DNA from: Fulvia fulva
Lineage: Eukaryota > Ascomycota > Dothideomycetes > Mycosphaerellales > Mycosphaerellaceae
NCBI RefSeq assembly: GCF_020509005.1
Contig: NC_063015.1
Span: forward strand, 2,790,001-2,854,000
Direction of reading: 5' to 3'
Length of the DNA stretch: 64,000 bases
Below the pieces are notes generated by a model. That model was not told the DNA's origin. It worked only from the letters and a program-made list of their open reading frames with translations, and searched no databases. The translations under genes were made by a program, and so were the position numbers. Shown one piece after another: positions 45,229 to 56,547 of this stretch (within the stretch, counting starts at the first letter, position 1; every line of letters begins with the position of its first letter).

Positions 45229-46131
45229 TCAAGAACTGTCGGGACTGAAGCTGCAGACTCGTGCCAAGCTAGCACGTTCACAATCTCGGGACCACTATGG
45301 GAACCTCAATGCCAGATCTCGCGAACACAACCACAACGAAACGAAGGATGAAGTGCCACAAGCACCACAAAGCTTATGATCACCATGATGTACTGCCATT
45401 GCACTTAGGCTTTGAAGCTGGAGACTAATCGCACAAACGCAACTCCATCATGAGCCAACTTTCACCGGGATACCCTGCTTACGTGCCGTCTCCGTACCAT
45501 CTCAAATCCCACTAACTATTTGACCATGGTACTCTTGTCTACATGGTAAGGACTATACTTTTCCCAGGCCAAATTCCTGTCACATTCGATACGTGCCGAC
45601 AATGCCTCACGTAGCACATCGCACAAGCTTCCCATTAACGCCCAAAATCGTTCTCTGTAAGGCCAAGCCAGTTACCTGCCGGCAGCTCTGACAGCTTGTA
45701 GCTGCATGGTATCCAGAGTCTGCTACCCTTGCGAACATCCAGCGGAACTCCACCCTCGGAAAGAAAAGCAAGACATCCAAACCCCCCCCCCCCGCGAGGC
45801 GCCTTTGCAGGCTTAGGCATTCTTTTCACAGTATCCACAGCACCGCCACTCATGCGCTGAAGTCCCAAGAAAGACGTACAAGCGGCGGCCCTTAGCTCCA
45901 AGTCCCAAACAAGGACATCCATCTCGTCGCAAGAAACTAACCCTCCAATCAGAAGAATAAATGAACCAGAACCCCAACCTAGAAACCACTGTCGTGCAAC
46001 GTGTCTCCATACAATCCCGTCACGGGATCACCACAGCCAGAGCAGTACCCACTGCCTGCCGGCATTCTCTCGCCATTCCTTGTTAGTCAAAGGCACTTGT
46101 GCAGCATCAGCGCTTGCGGAAGAAGAAGCTC
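45229..46131. other. Intergenic stretch; 12-nt C run
   Basis: No supported gene. A homopolymer of 12 C lies at 45782-45793. The right part is the 3' side of the Zn2Cys6 regulator, and its reading frame +1 remains open to 46028 (see findings). Confidence 0.5.
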
Positions 46132-48951
46132 CTACTTCCGCCGCTGCTGCGATCGCGGCGGCCTGTCGGCGTGTCTCTGCTGAATGCCTCGCGGTCCCGC
46201 GCCTGTGGAGCCATGGCCGTGACGGGGACCGCGAATCTGAGAAAAAGACTGCTGCTCTGTTGTCTGTTGCTGCTGTCGATGATCGTGATGTTGCTGTAAA
46301 GGGGCGCCTGTGTTGATGGGTGTGAACGCTGCCTGTGGCCTTGTTGCGCTGGAGGATGATTGGCGGTTTCGTTGCTGCTGTTGGAGAGGTGGTTGTGGTT
46401 GGCTTGGGATCCAGGCTGGGAGGCTGCCCCCGCTCACCGCGTAAGAGGTGGTCATGGGGATCGTGACTGGGGATAGGTAAGGTGGGGACATTACTGGGAA
46501 GGGCGCGGCGGTGACCTGGCTGACTGGGACGATTGGCGGTGACGGTGTTGTTGGGTTTGAAGAGTTGGAGGGGTGGGCACTGCCGGCCATGTGCCAGCCC
46601 AGAGGTTCGAAGGGCGTTGGGAGGTACGATTGTAGGCCCGGATCTTCGAGTAGGAACATGCCAGTGTTGCCCATTACCGCATCGTTGGAGAAGTCGCTCA
46701 TCGAGGCGGTGTCGATTTGGAGCGTAGGCTGGTACCCAGAAGGTCTTCGCGACATGGCTGCTTGTTCCCTTTGCGCTCTTCTTTGTCCCAGCATCATAAG
46801 GCCACCGGAAATTCGGCGCACGGCCAGTTCTGCGAGTTTGTGGACTCCATTCTTCTGAAGCTCGCCAAAGACTGCATATGCTTGGTTCACCAGCCACTCG
46901 TGGTGATCGTTTCCGGTCTCCCAGGCGTCCAGTATCAATATCATACACGCATTGAAAGCTTGTTGACCCATCGTCCAGCAGATCAGTACTGCCGGATTGC
47001 GAAACCAGAAGAACATGAACGCTTGCAAGAGATGGAAGGAAGAGTTGACCACCAGTGCTCGGCCACGCACTGGAGCTGGATGCGAAGGATGGTCGCCGTA
47101 ACTTGACGATGCCATACCAAAGTGGCTTCGAGGCGGAGGCATCATTGTGCTGGGTGGTGAATGTTCGCTGGGGATATTCTGCGTCCGCTCTATTCGCTGT
47201 CGGTTTAGAAGAATCAAGAACGATTGCACCTTGGCAAACAGCACTTCTTCTGTTAGCAGAGCTCTACTCATGCGACTCATGGACAACATACTGGCTGACA
47301 TGACATCCAATGGCCACTCCGGTAGCACTGTGTCAGAGTGTGTCCAGCTTTCATTGAACTGTAGCGATTCTGGCATTGTGTCCCATAGCCCGACCAACTT
47401 GTCGGTGAACTCGTCGATCCTACCCACGTTCATCATGCCATCGCTGGCCAAGATCTGTCGCGCAAGGATCGTAAAGTGGTCAACGAACTCGCCTAGTCGT
47501 AGTATTGTCGGATTGGTTGTAAGTGGTTCAGGAGGCGGACAGTCGCCAAAACCTGATATGCCGAGTGGTCGTCCTAGAGTCACAGAGTACTGCTGATCCA
47601 TGTGTAACATCCACCACCATAACGTCTTCCGGATAGAGCTTTCTCGCAGAGCTGGTGCCGGGTCGAGAAACTTCGGATCGCGATGCAGGCCGATGGAATG
47701 TGCCAACCGAATCGTGGTGCCGAAAAGCGTGAAAGCATCCAAGAAGCGGCCACTGTTTGTCAAATATGGTCCAATCATGATCAACGTCTGTATGCACAAG
47801 AGGCTTGGGGAGTTCATGAACGAAGCCAGACGCAAAGCCTGCATCGCGGCGGCAACTGCGTATGGTCAGTCTCAAGGTCAAAGGTCACTGACAGTGTCAC
47901 ATACTATACACGTCGCTCCTGATGCGGTCTTCTTCCACGGCGCCGGGTCTCCAGCCATTATGCTTGTCGTAGACGCCCATCTGCATTCCGGTCGCTAGTG
48001 TCGCGAAGATCAAAGCCAGCATATCCGGATGTCGTTCTGCATTGCCCTCAGCGTCGGATAAGAACCGCTCGACCTCCCTCCTGGTGACCTCGTCAGGTGT
48101 ATGCGGGAAGTAACAAGACTGTGCGCGCTCCTGAAAGTGGTCTAGGGCTGCATAGACATCGCTATGTGAGCCCAGGAGGTTGTGTGCAAGGGCTGAAGCA
48201 TCCCCTGCGAAGGGAAGCAGGAAGGGATAAGAAGAGCCTTCGGGAGCGGCGTACATCTCTCTGCCTTTGGGTAGTGTATGCGTAAGCGAGTGACTACCCA
48301 TCTGGAGATTCGCGAACTAATAGCCATGTTAGAAGCATTAACCGTTGAGTTGCTGGCTGCCTGTACTCACATCCGAAACAATGTTGGCGAGACCTGGGCT
48401 GCCGAAGTAGAGATTGTCGACCCTGTCGCCAGTTTTGAAGCGTCGTTGTCGTGAGGCTGCAGCTCTCGATGCGGTCCTCGAACCCTTTCGATCTGAGGAG
48501 TCGTCATCATCATCGTCGTCGCCAGATGCTGTAAGTCGTGCTTGCTGAAGACGTTCCTTCAACTTCTGGTTCTCGAGGCGCAGCTTGCGTATCTCGTAGG
48601 ACTGCTGTATGGGGCTGTAGTCATTGCCTTCGCCTACAACGAACTCGCATTCCTTGGGATGACCTCGAGCACAACAGGCTGAGCATGGTTTCGTACGGTC
48701 ACACTAGGCTCATGATTAGCTTTGGTTTTGCATTGAGGGATGTTCTGCCCAACCTTAACCTTCCTCTCCCTACACTTGGTACATGACAGAAGCTGGCGTG
48801 ATTGCGGCTTCTTTTGACGATCTCCTGATCCGGTCCGTTGGAGCTGGCTTGATGGGCCTTGAGTCGACGGCGCCGGTCCGTAACCCGCCCATGTGGAGGA
48901 TGCCATACTCATAAGACCATCAACGTTCGGAGTATGTGCTGCAACTGTCAA
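46132..48951 (-). CDS. Zn2Cys6 fungal transcription factor
   Basis: Four exons on the minus strand: 48754-48951, 48371-48703, 47905-48316 and 46132-47855, giving about 888 residues. The three introns are 50, 54 and 49 nt with GT..AG ends. The first sits inside the zinc cluster; removing it joins CTKCRERKVK to CDRTKPCSACCARGHPKEC, a perfect CX2CX6CX5CX2CX6C motif at about 57-85. A Leu/Arg/Lys-rich linker (IRKLRLENQKLKERL) then looks like a dimerisation coiled coil, followed by an Asp run (about 120-130). The middle domain (about 270-500), with SGRFLDAFTLFGTTIRLAH and SIRKTLWWWMLHMDQQYSV, is of the Fungal_trans type. The C-terminal third is Gln/Pro/Ser-rich, likely an activation region. Targets are unknown. 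The extreme C-terminus is uncertain because another frame there looks more like coding sequence. Confidence 0.88.
47856..47904 (-). other. Intron 3 of the Zn2Cys6 gene
   Basis: 49 nt, donor GTATGT, branch-like CTGAC, acceptor CGCAG. Of three nearby GT donors, only this one puts exon 4 in the MQALRLASF frame. Confidence 0.75.
48317..48370 (-). other. Intron 2 of the Zn2Cys6 gene
   Basis: 54 nt, donor GTGAGT, acceptor ATTAG; phase 0. Joins NIVSD to FANLQMG. Confidence 0.75.
48704..48753 (-). other. Intron 1 of the Zn2Cys6 gene (inside the zinc cluster)
   Basis: 50 nt, donor GTTGGG, branch-like GCTAATC, acceptor CCTAG. Removal supplies the third cysteine of the zinc cluster directly after VK. 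Confidence 0.85.
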
Positions 48952-51481
48952 GTGGATGCAATGGTTGTCGATCTAGATAAGCGATGAAGCACAACAGGCA
49001 GTCTAAACCAGTCTGGCGGATCCGGGCAACTGACGTCGAACATATAGTTTGATGAAAGCCATGCTGGGTGTTCAGTCTGTGTCTTCGGAGGCGTACAGAC
49101 TGTCGAATCGAGCCCGACCCACATACGCATACGAGTCGTTAGTCTGACAAGTGTAGGGGTTGTCTAGTTTCGCTGTCTTTTGTGGATGGACATTGTGGTG
49201 TGGACAGTGCATCTACGCAAGAGGTAAGAGGTATAATTGGGCGACAACAGCTCCTGGTCAAGCTTGCCTTTCCAATTAATACTGTATGTAGCTGCCCAGT
49301 AGCATATAGCGAACGACAAGCGAGCGCGGATCGCGGCGCGGTCGAGAAGTGGACCTGCTAAGAGATGGCTAAAGAAAGCCGCAGTAGCACGGAGCCAATA
49401 CAGATGACGCCACAGCATCGAATGTGCTGGAGGCATGAATGTGTTTAGTGCTTGCAGGTGAGTGGCAGAGCTCGACGTCAGCTCCCACGAGATGTGGGAG
49501 TCCATGTCGAGGACAAGGCGAAGTCAGATTGGGGGTCTGGCCCATTCCAATTTCCTGGTGCACCTCTCTCATTCGCACGATGAGATACAACATCCTGGTC
49601 ACGATCTTCCCAGCTGGCTGGGCCGCATATTGCTTGATTCTGAACGCACACTCTCCAGACGATCCTATTCGTAATTAGCGAACCGTATTCTTGGGTTCTA
49701 GGTACAAGACTTGCCGATTGATTGCACGGATCATGTAAAGCCGGTGGCCGTCACTGCTGGGATGAATAGATGCAGGCCTTCAAGAACCATCAAGGCGCGA
49801 CAAGTGCACGTTCACGCTGCAGATGCAAGACGATACGGGCACCGTTGGTCGTTGCTGGGTCCCGTTCATCTCGCTGGCGGTATGACTGTGCTCTGCTGCC
49901 CAAATGCTCCCTCCATCCTGGCCACACAGACTCAGCCGTGTCGGCCATGGGTTGCACAGCGGAGCATCGAGGCACGAGATCTGTAAATTAGCACAACGTG
50001 ACAAATAGCGGGCAAGCCATGTGAGCGGCATGTGTACTCAATGCAAGCTCGCGCCGATGCATGCAAGGTGAAGGACATGACGTTTAGATGCCGGCGCGCG
50101 CGAAATGGTATGTGTTCGTGCGTGCAGAACGCCCGCTTGGGTCAGCCTTGGAGGCGGATGGTGGTGAGAAGGGCGGCGTCGAGTGGAGCGCGCCACCTCG
50201 ATTGAGAAACTGCTTACTTCCTCAAGTTGACGATGCAGGAGGTGCAGGGGCGCAAGCGAGGGAGAATGTTACACAGCATTTGTGATGGATCGTAGGGGCC
50301 GTCCGGTGCATCCTTGTGCAGCGCGGGACCAGCGTCGTTGACGAGGCCTCAATGTGTCTGCTCGACAGGACGGTGGCATCGAGGCTGCGCAGGGAGCCAA
50401 CGATGCTGGCTGACGCGATACCGGTGATTTGGCCATCGGTACATCCAGGCACAGTCTACATACATGATACAGAGCGGCAGGTCTGTATCATACAGCGGCA
50501 TGCTGTCGTTGCGTTTGGCTTGCTCCCCACCAAGCTGCTGGGATTGCAGATCGAGCCGAACCACCACGGCGGGCCGTCTGTACGCCATCGTCCGCCGCCA
50601 TGTGGCCCTGCGATTGCGTCTGACGAGCAGCTATCACATTATGGGCCTGCTCTGCTGAGCGCCACTGTCAAGAGCGTGATGTGATGCCCAATGGAGATTG
50701 GCGCTGCCCGTCTCAGGAGGAAAGTGCTCACCCCACAGTCTTGGCAGAACATCCCGTTCTGCCAGCATCATTCACCTCGCAACCACCACGCCGTCCACCT
50801 CACTTTGTGTGCCCATCAAAGTCCAACGCTGCTGCGCTCCAACAGCATCATAGCTTTGGCTGCACTCTGCACTCTAAGTCGCCTCACTGCCCGGTCGGCC
50901 CTACACTCTAGAACACCATCTCCCCTCCGACGTGATGAGTGAGCGTCAGAACCAAGGTGTCAAGTCGTTGCCGAGAAGACATTCACAGACCAAAGCATTG
51001 CCAATCAATAAGCGAATCCGCATATCCATTCACGAGGCCCATGTTCGCATGGCTCGACAGCACGCGAGCTGCTGTGTTTCAGCATCCTCAAGCGAGTATC
51101 GTGCCGCACAACACGGATACACACCTTGACGCATCTGACAGATCTAACACAATCTCATCGATCCGCGGAACGTGCTTCGGCGAGCACATGGGGGGAGAGG
51201 TCCAGATCTCGGTGGCAGCTTACGCCGTGAGCGTATGTGTTTGAAAACCTGTTGGACTTCGGCTAATGCTATCTCAAATGCATCTGTTCTGTGGCATAAA
51301 ATCGTGCTCTCAACGCCAGGATCATGCAAAAACGCTGAATGTATTATGCTGGCTCAGTAGGGACTGCCCTTCCGTCCAATGCGATGCTGGTGACTGGAGC
51401 ACTCTGGCGTTCCCTTCCCGCATATGTGATAGCCACCAGAGTAGTCTGGCATCGGCACTGAACCATCAAGCCCGCTCATGG
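48952..51481. other. Intergenic region, 2.5 kb, no supported gene
   Basis: Several short open frames on both strands show no domain or consistent codon bias. It separates the upstream side of the Zn2Cys6 gene from the 3' end of the glutaminase gene. Confidence 0.5.
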
Positions 51482-53662
51482 TCAGCGGCGCTCGGGAATA
51501 CCGGTCTGGTTCAATGCGAGGAGCGCAAACCACCCACCCACCACCGGTCGAGCTTTGAATGGCCCAATGTTGCCTGCATTGTTCCCGGTGTCGGCCTCGT
51601 AAAGATCTGTAGCCGGCTGAGAAAGGGCAGTCTCCTGCAGAAACTTGGCGACATCCTGGATGAACATATCTCTAGTGTCTTCCGATGCCACAGCCGCACA
51701 GAAGATCTGCCAGTCGCTTTTGGTCCGTGAAGCTCTCGTATCGAGCGCTACGCCATAAGTTTGCTCCACACTTGGGTAGAAGTCAGACTGCATCGTGTAG
51801 ATTGACTTGGGCACAATGTTGGTCTGCAGTAGGGCATCGGCGTAGAGGTTGTAGAGAAGAGAGTAGGAGTCTTCGTCGCCGTAGTTGAGCGTGGTGTGGG
51901 CCGGGTTTGTGTCACGGCTGACACCCAGATCCTCCCACTGTTGGATCCAGTCACGGGCGGTGTCGTGGTAGTTGTTGCCCTGATCGGTGTGACCTGTCAT
52001 GCCGGCCATCAGAGACGCAGCTTCCAGGCCGATGATACCCTTCAAGGCCAGGTTCGTTTGATTGGCAAGTGGACCTGCGAAGTCGTCTGTCGAGATCTGG
52101 TGAAAAGGAATGACAGAGTCGTTACTGATGAGCCAATCCGCCCATCCGCTTAGGAGGTCCCAGTTCTGACTCAAGTATTCAGTATCGCCTGTTCGCTGGG
52201 CATATGCTAAGCTCATGATGAGCATGTTGCCGCACTCTTCGAGTGGCTGGAGTGCGGTCTTGCCATCGGCATGGCCTGTCGCGTTCGGGTAGTGATGGCC
52301 GAGGTCATGGATTGCGAATGGCTCCGGCCATAGGTATCTCATATTGATGAACAGAGGGTCGAGTATCATCTTCATCCACTCTGCATTCATGTACAGCAGG
52401 ATCGGATGAAATGGGAAGATGACATCCACTGTTTGGAAGTTCCCATTGGAGCTGATCTCCTTCAAGAACATGTAGTTCTCCTGTTCGGTACCGGCGATTT
52501 GAACTCCGGCCCAGGCTTGGCGTACGGCGAGAGTGGTGATCAGTACATAGTCGTCGCCCGCCGCAGCTCGAGCATCGTCTGCGACATCTAGATCGAGCGT
52601 TGCAGAGACTCTGGCGCCATTCTCGTAATCGAAGTAGAACGTCGTGATGGCGCTCAGCTCGTCTTGAAAAGCGTTTCTCCAGAAACTCCGAATCTTCTGG
52701 GTGCCTTCGTTTGTAGTGAACTGCACAGCGTTGTCCTGCAGAAGGTTGACGGTAAACAACGCAGATCGACTCTCCTGGGCAATAGTGCCCATATCCAGTG
52801 CGAACCCAAAGACTGGAAAATCTTGGTTGATCGGACGGAAGTTCCTGTCCTCCGTGTTGTTCAGTCGACCATTGTCAATGAAGTGGCGGCGAACATCAGC
52901 GTCAGCGCCGGATTGGTAGCTGAGACCTTCCTGTTGCTCAGTAGCATAGTACCAAGAGCCCCAGGCTGCTTGATCGCCATCCTCGCCGAATTCCTTCTGG
53001 TTCTGTCGCCATACTTTGTGAAATGCAACATCGCCCGATCCAGAGTTACTTGTGCCCTGCGCTGTGCCACGACTCCATTCCACGACCTGTTCGCGATCTC
53101 CAGATGCCCACTCCGCGCTGATATCTGTGTAAAGCGCTACATCATGCTGCTGACCGTCGGTAGATTGCACCTCTACGTTCATGTATGCTACTGGCATACT
53201 CTGTCGCTGTTTGTCGGTGGGATCTACTGGTGAGAGGAAAGTGATGTTCATTGTGACTTTGCCGGCCACATCCATTGTGAAAGTGCTTCTTGTAGAAGTG
53301 TATTCGAATGCGGTCTGTGTCACGACCTGTGGTAGTGAGTCCGGCTTTCCCCTGCACAGTCATGAGTACAGGAGACAATATAGTGCCATGCTTTCTAGCA
53401 CTTACATCCAGGTATATGTCGCCCCATCGACCTTGATGAAGCCGCACCAGCCTTTGACAGCACCAGTCCAGAAAGTAGGCCATTGACCGGCAAGGTAGCC
53501 TCCATTCCCGCCATCATTCCCGGCGGCCTGCCAAGTACTGAGGTACGGCGATCGGACAGCCAAAGGTATGGCTGGAGGTCGTCCAGGTGTGAATGTAGAA
53601 GCTTGCGATTGTGCGGCTATGCCTGATATTAAGCTCGTCAAGCAAAGGAGTGAGCGAAGCAT
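51482..53662 (-). CDS. gtaA: Secreted glutaminase A (GtaA family)
   Basis: Two exons (53406-53662 and 51482-53351) around a 54-nt intron (GTAAGT donor, TGCAG acceptor) give 708 residues. Splicing forms TYTWMGKPDSLPQVVTQTAF, matching the family across the junction. The start is placed at MLRSLLCLTSLISGIAAQSQA, a clear signal peptide; a Met 15 codons upstream would put a non-hydrophobic leader before it. Recognisable stretches include PLAVRSPYLSTW near the N-terminus, FEYTSTRSTFTM, the central FAIDMG-like VFGFALDMGTI, and FAIHDLGHHYPNATGH in the C-terminal half. Length and order fit fungal GtaA (DUF4964, DUF5127, DUF4965 and DUF1793 segments). The enzyme releases glutamate and ammonia from glutamine outside the cell. 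Related proteins without proven glutaminase activity exist, so the substrate is inferred. Confidence 0.88.
53352..53405 (-). other. Intron of the glutaminase gene
   Basis: 54 nt, donor GTAAGT, acceptor TGCAG, splitting an ATG codon (AT|G). A CATGACTG-like branch region lies near its 3' end. Confidence 0.8.
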
Positions 53663-54980
53663 TTTGAGCTTGAAAGAAGGGTGCAAGGCAGGAATGCTGG
53701 GGAGCATCGGGCATGCCTCGAGCGGACATCATCGCCATTTTATCCCAACTCTACTTTCGTGATGGGGTCCCGAAATGAGTAAGGGCCATGCTGCAGCACG
53801 ACCTCGACAGTGCAAATCTTCTTGGCATGGCACTTCTGGGGTGCCATCCTGGTCAGATCTATACAGTGTTACTTGGCTATAGCAGTAGCTTCGTACAAGC
53901 CCGGCAATATCGTTACGAGGCGAAAAACGTTATGGCCAGCGCCAAGATTGGGCGAATCCGTGCTGCGGAAGGGGTGCCGACCGGTAGGACCTCACTGTCG
54001 ATACCGAGTCAAGACTAGATTGCTTCTCCGGAGCGACCGAGTAACGATATTCTAGTGGAGGCTACCCCTGTCGGTTGGCAAGACTTAACGATATATCGCT
54101 ATATCGCGATTATCGTTACTCGGATTATCGCTATAGCCAAATTACACTGTAGGTCCGACATGGTTGGACGTTAAACGATCTGCAACTGTACTGCATGAAG
54201 TACAACCGTCGAGGAGATCTTCATGCACACATGATACCTTAGCCTGCCCGTATCTTGCAAGACTGCTAGAGGAGCATTTGCTCGTAGCCGTATGCACCTT
54301 GGTCTTACTCCGGGGGTGGGTCCATCTCTCCGCGGGGACATTGGCTCTTGCCGTAGCTGACGACATCAAACCAACGGCTCTAAAACCAAGCCTGTGATGG
54401 CCATGCGGTTCCTTCGCCCGGCCACAAAGGAAGCTAGCGACGAGAACCTTCTGTTTCTTCAGCACACTCGCCGGGCATCATGAGTGTGACACGGTGTGGC
54501 GTGGTCAAGACCATCGGTGGCACGAGCAACGTGGCAAGCACCCAGTGCCGCCTGGCGAGCGGTCAGCAGTTCTACTGTTGCTGTGTAACGACTTGTGAGG
54601 AGACGGCCGAGGCATGGCGACGATGCGGTACCACTGGGTAGCTGTTCAAGAGCTTGGCGGAATGACTGGCGGCGGAGACGGGGATCACTCGCAAGATTGC
54701 CTGCAATGGAGCGTTTCGTCTCGGATTCCCTGCTGAGTCGTGGCTAAGCATCAGAGGCAGAGTAGGGGATGAAGTCAGGATTTGGGTTGCGAAGTTGCAG
54801 AAAGGGAGGAGCTGAGCTTCTCGGCGTTCGGACAAAGCCCTCCGCCGAATCAGCACATCGAAAACATTGGATCAACACTTACTTCCTCATGACTTCTCCT
54901 TACACGGTACCGCCCTTTCCATAGCAACGTTCACGTCTTGTTGCGGCTCACTAGCGAGAATTCGCCCGGATGATCGCGCC
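53663..54980. other. Divergent intergenic region between glutaminase and RIB7
   Basis: About 1.3 kb holding both promoters. It contains a 13-bp perfect inverted repeat (listed separately) and no supported gene. Confidence 0.5.
54037..54123. repeat. Inverted repeat, 13-bp arms, with TATCG-rich spacer
   Basis: ccgagtaacgata (54037-54049) and tatcgttactcgg (54111-54123) are perfect reverse complements 61 nt apart. The inner right half repeats TATCGCTATATCGCGATTATCG-like units of about 7-8 bp. It could fold as a hairpin; role unknown. Confidence 0.5.
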
Positions 54981-55829
54981 ATGTCGGACGTTGGCGAGCT
55001 TCAAGCTGATGGAAAGGGCTTTTTGGAGCCGTACTTACCACAGCATGCTTGCAATACAACCGACGATGAAACCCTTTCTCTCAACTCGCGGACCTCTAAC
55101 AGCCCGCGGAGACCATCTGCCAAACATGGCGATTTGCCATTCGTGACTTTGGCATATGCATCTTCCCTGGACAGCATGATTGCGCTGGCCCCGGGAGCCA
55201 GGACCACACTGTCCGGACCGGAGACGAAGTGCATGACACACTTTCTGCGCCTTCGGCACGATGCCATTCTGATCGGTGCAGGCACTGCTGTCACGGACGA
55301 CCCAGGACTCAATTGCCGCTATCCGGGCGCGACCTTGGTCGATCAGCCGCAGCCAGTAATCGTGGACCCGAACGGACGCTGGACAGTGCAGGACAAGAAG
55401 GCGACGCGCTTGGCGATCGAACGTGCTGGCAAAGCTCCGTGGGTCGTTGCCCGTCAGAGGACTGCCTCTGCTGAACCCCTCGAAGCCATCGGAGGGAAAG
55501 TACTGCTCTTTGATCAGAGTGCTCTGGACTCTGCGAGCCAGTCCGACATTTCCTGGCACACGATACTACGCCAACTCAAGCAGAATGGCATAGAAAGCGT
55601 TATGATCGAGGGCGGTGCTACAGTCATCAATGCCTTGCTTGCACTACCGGACCTTGTTGATGCTGTTATCATCACTATTGCTCCTACCTTTCTGGGTCAG
55701 GGTGGCGTAGCAGTCTCACCTCCTGCGAAGGGAGCCGGACGTGATCGTACAAATGCTGCGTGGCTTCAACAGACTTCATGGAGACAATTTGGTAACGATG
55801 TCGTTCTTTGCGGCAGACTGGCAACATGA
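54981..55829 (+). CDS. RIB7: Riboflavin pathway reductase (2,5-diamino-6-ribosylaminopyrimidinone 5'-phosphate reductase)
   Basis: Single exon of 282 residues from the ATG at 54981; the frame is open upstream without ATG. The RibD C-terminal reductase fold is legible: FVTLAYASSLDSMIA at 54-68, GPETKCMTHFLRLRHDAILIG at 79-99, GTAVTDDPGLNCR at 101-113, and the NADPH-site segment SVMIEGGATVINALL at 206-220. These match fungal Rib7, which reduces the ribosyl side chain of the pyrimidine intermediate with NADPH as an early step of riboflavin synthesis in the cytosol. The first 50 residues are polar and not conserved. Cytosolic location and NADPH use are known for the family, not shown here. Confidence 0.9.
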   Translation: MSDVGELQADGKGFLEPYLPQHACNTTDDETLSLNSRTSNSPRRPSAKHGDLPFVTLAYASSLDSMIALAPGARTTLSGPETKCMTHFLRLRHDAILIGAGTAVTDDPGLNCRYPGATLVDQPQPVIVDPNGRWTVQDKKATRLAIERAGKAPWVVARQRTASAEPLEAIGGKVLLFDQSALDSASQSDISWHTILRQLKQNGIESVMIEGGATVINALLALPDLVDAVIITIAPTFLGQGGVAVSPPAKGAGRDRTNAAWLQQTSWRQFGNDVVLCGRLAT

Positions 55830-55864
55830 AGCTGTATCGCGGCTCTAGCCGAGCTCATGCCATG

Positions 55865-56309
55865 ACAGGCTGCACCTCATTGTGATTGCATGGCAGCGGT
55901 CTTCCGACTGGCATGAAGGCTGGGCGTCGTCGCAGGCTTGTTGTACTTCATGTGCGACCTTTCCTTTCCTACCTTTTCGGACACGATAGACAACTCCACC
56001 GGCCAGAACACTTACACCCGTGAGATATGCTCACGTCAGAGATTGGCATCGCAAGCTAAGGGTGTCAACTGCTACTACTGCCCAATGTGCAACACTCACA
56101 TTCACCGTAAGAGTGCTCATGTACTGCCATTGAGATCCAGGCTCACCACTTTGATACCGGAAGTAATGGGTCCAGATACCATCATCGCTCGCACAGGTCT
56201 ACTGCACGAAGGTCGCGACAAATTTGACGTCGGCGCTGAGATCTACGGAGAGGCTAAGATGAAGTGGAAGGAGATTACTCAAGCTTTCGAGACTCTGCCT
56301 CCATCATAG
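55865..56309 (+). pseudogene. Gfa/CENP-V family protein, remnant or intron-rich gene
   Basis: The plus-strand frame ending at 56309 contains NCYYCPMCNTHIH, then EVMGPDTIIARTGLLHEG and FDVGAEIYGEAKMKWKEI...FETLPPS, which match the C-terminal half of small fungal Gfa/CENP-V zinc proteins (glutathione-dependent formaldehyde-activating-like). Between the Cys pair and EVMGP an extra stretch (RKSAHVLPLRSRL) starts with GTAAGAG, so an unremoved intron is possible though no good acceptor is near. Upstream, NTYTREICSRQ likewise starts with GTGAG before resuming at GVNC. The N-terminal CHCxxC zinc site is not intact; only an out-of-frame HCDC at about 55888 hints at it. Fragment or gene with several tiny introns. 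Confidence 0.5.
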
Positions 56310-56547
56310 AGAGATCGTGCATGCAGGGCCACATACTATGTACAATGAAGAAATGAAAGTCATAACACATTACAGACCGATAAGCCCCCTCCCGTGGAGT
56401 ATGTGAAGAAGTTCCCAACATATCCGCATCGCCAAACCCATCCCGACATCAAATCGTTGGCTTCGCAAAGCCCCTTGGCCCCTCCCTCGCTGTCGATGTA
56501 CAAGGCCGCCAAACCTGCGAATGATCCTCACACCTCCACACCGGGAG

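Noticed and set aside
46028..46948. 306-codon open frame on the minus strand as a separate gene
   Set aside because: Most of it overlaps the Zn2Cys6 regulator in another frame; only its C-terminal end is kept as an alternative terminus of that gene.
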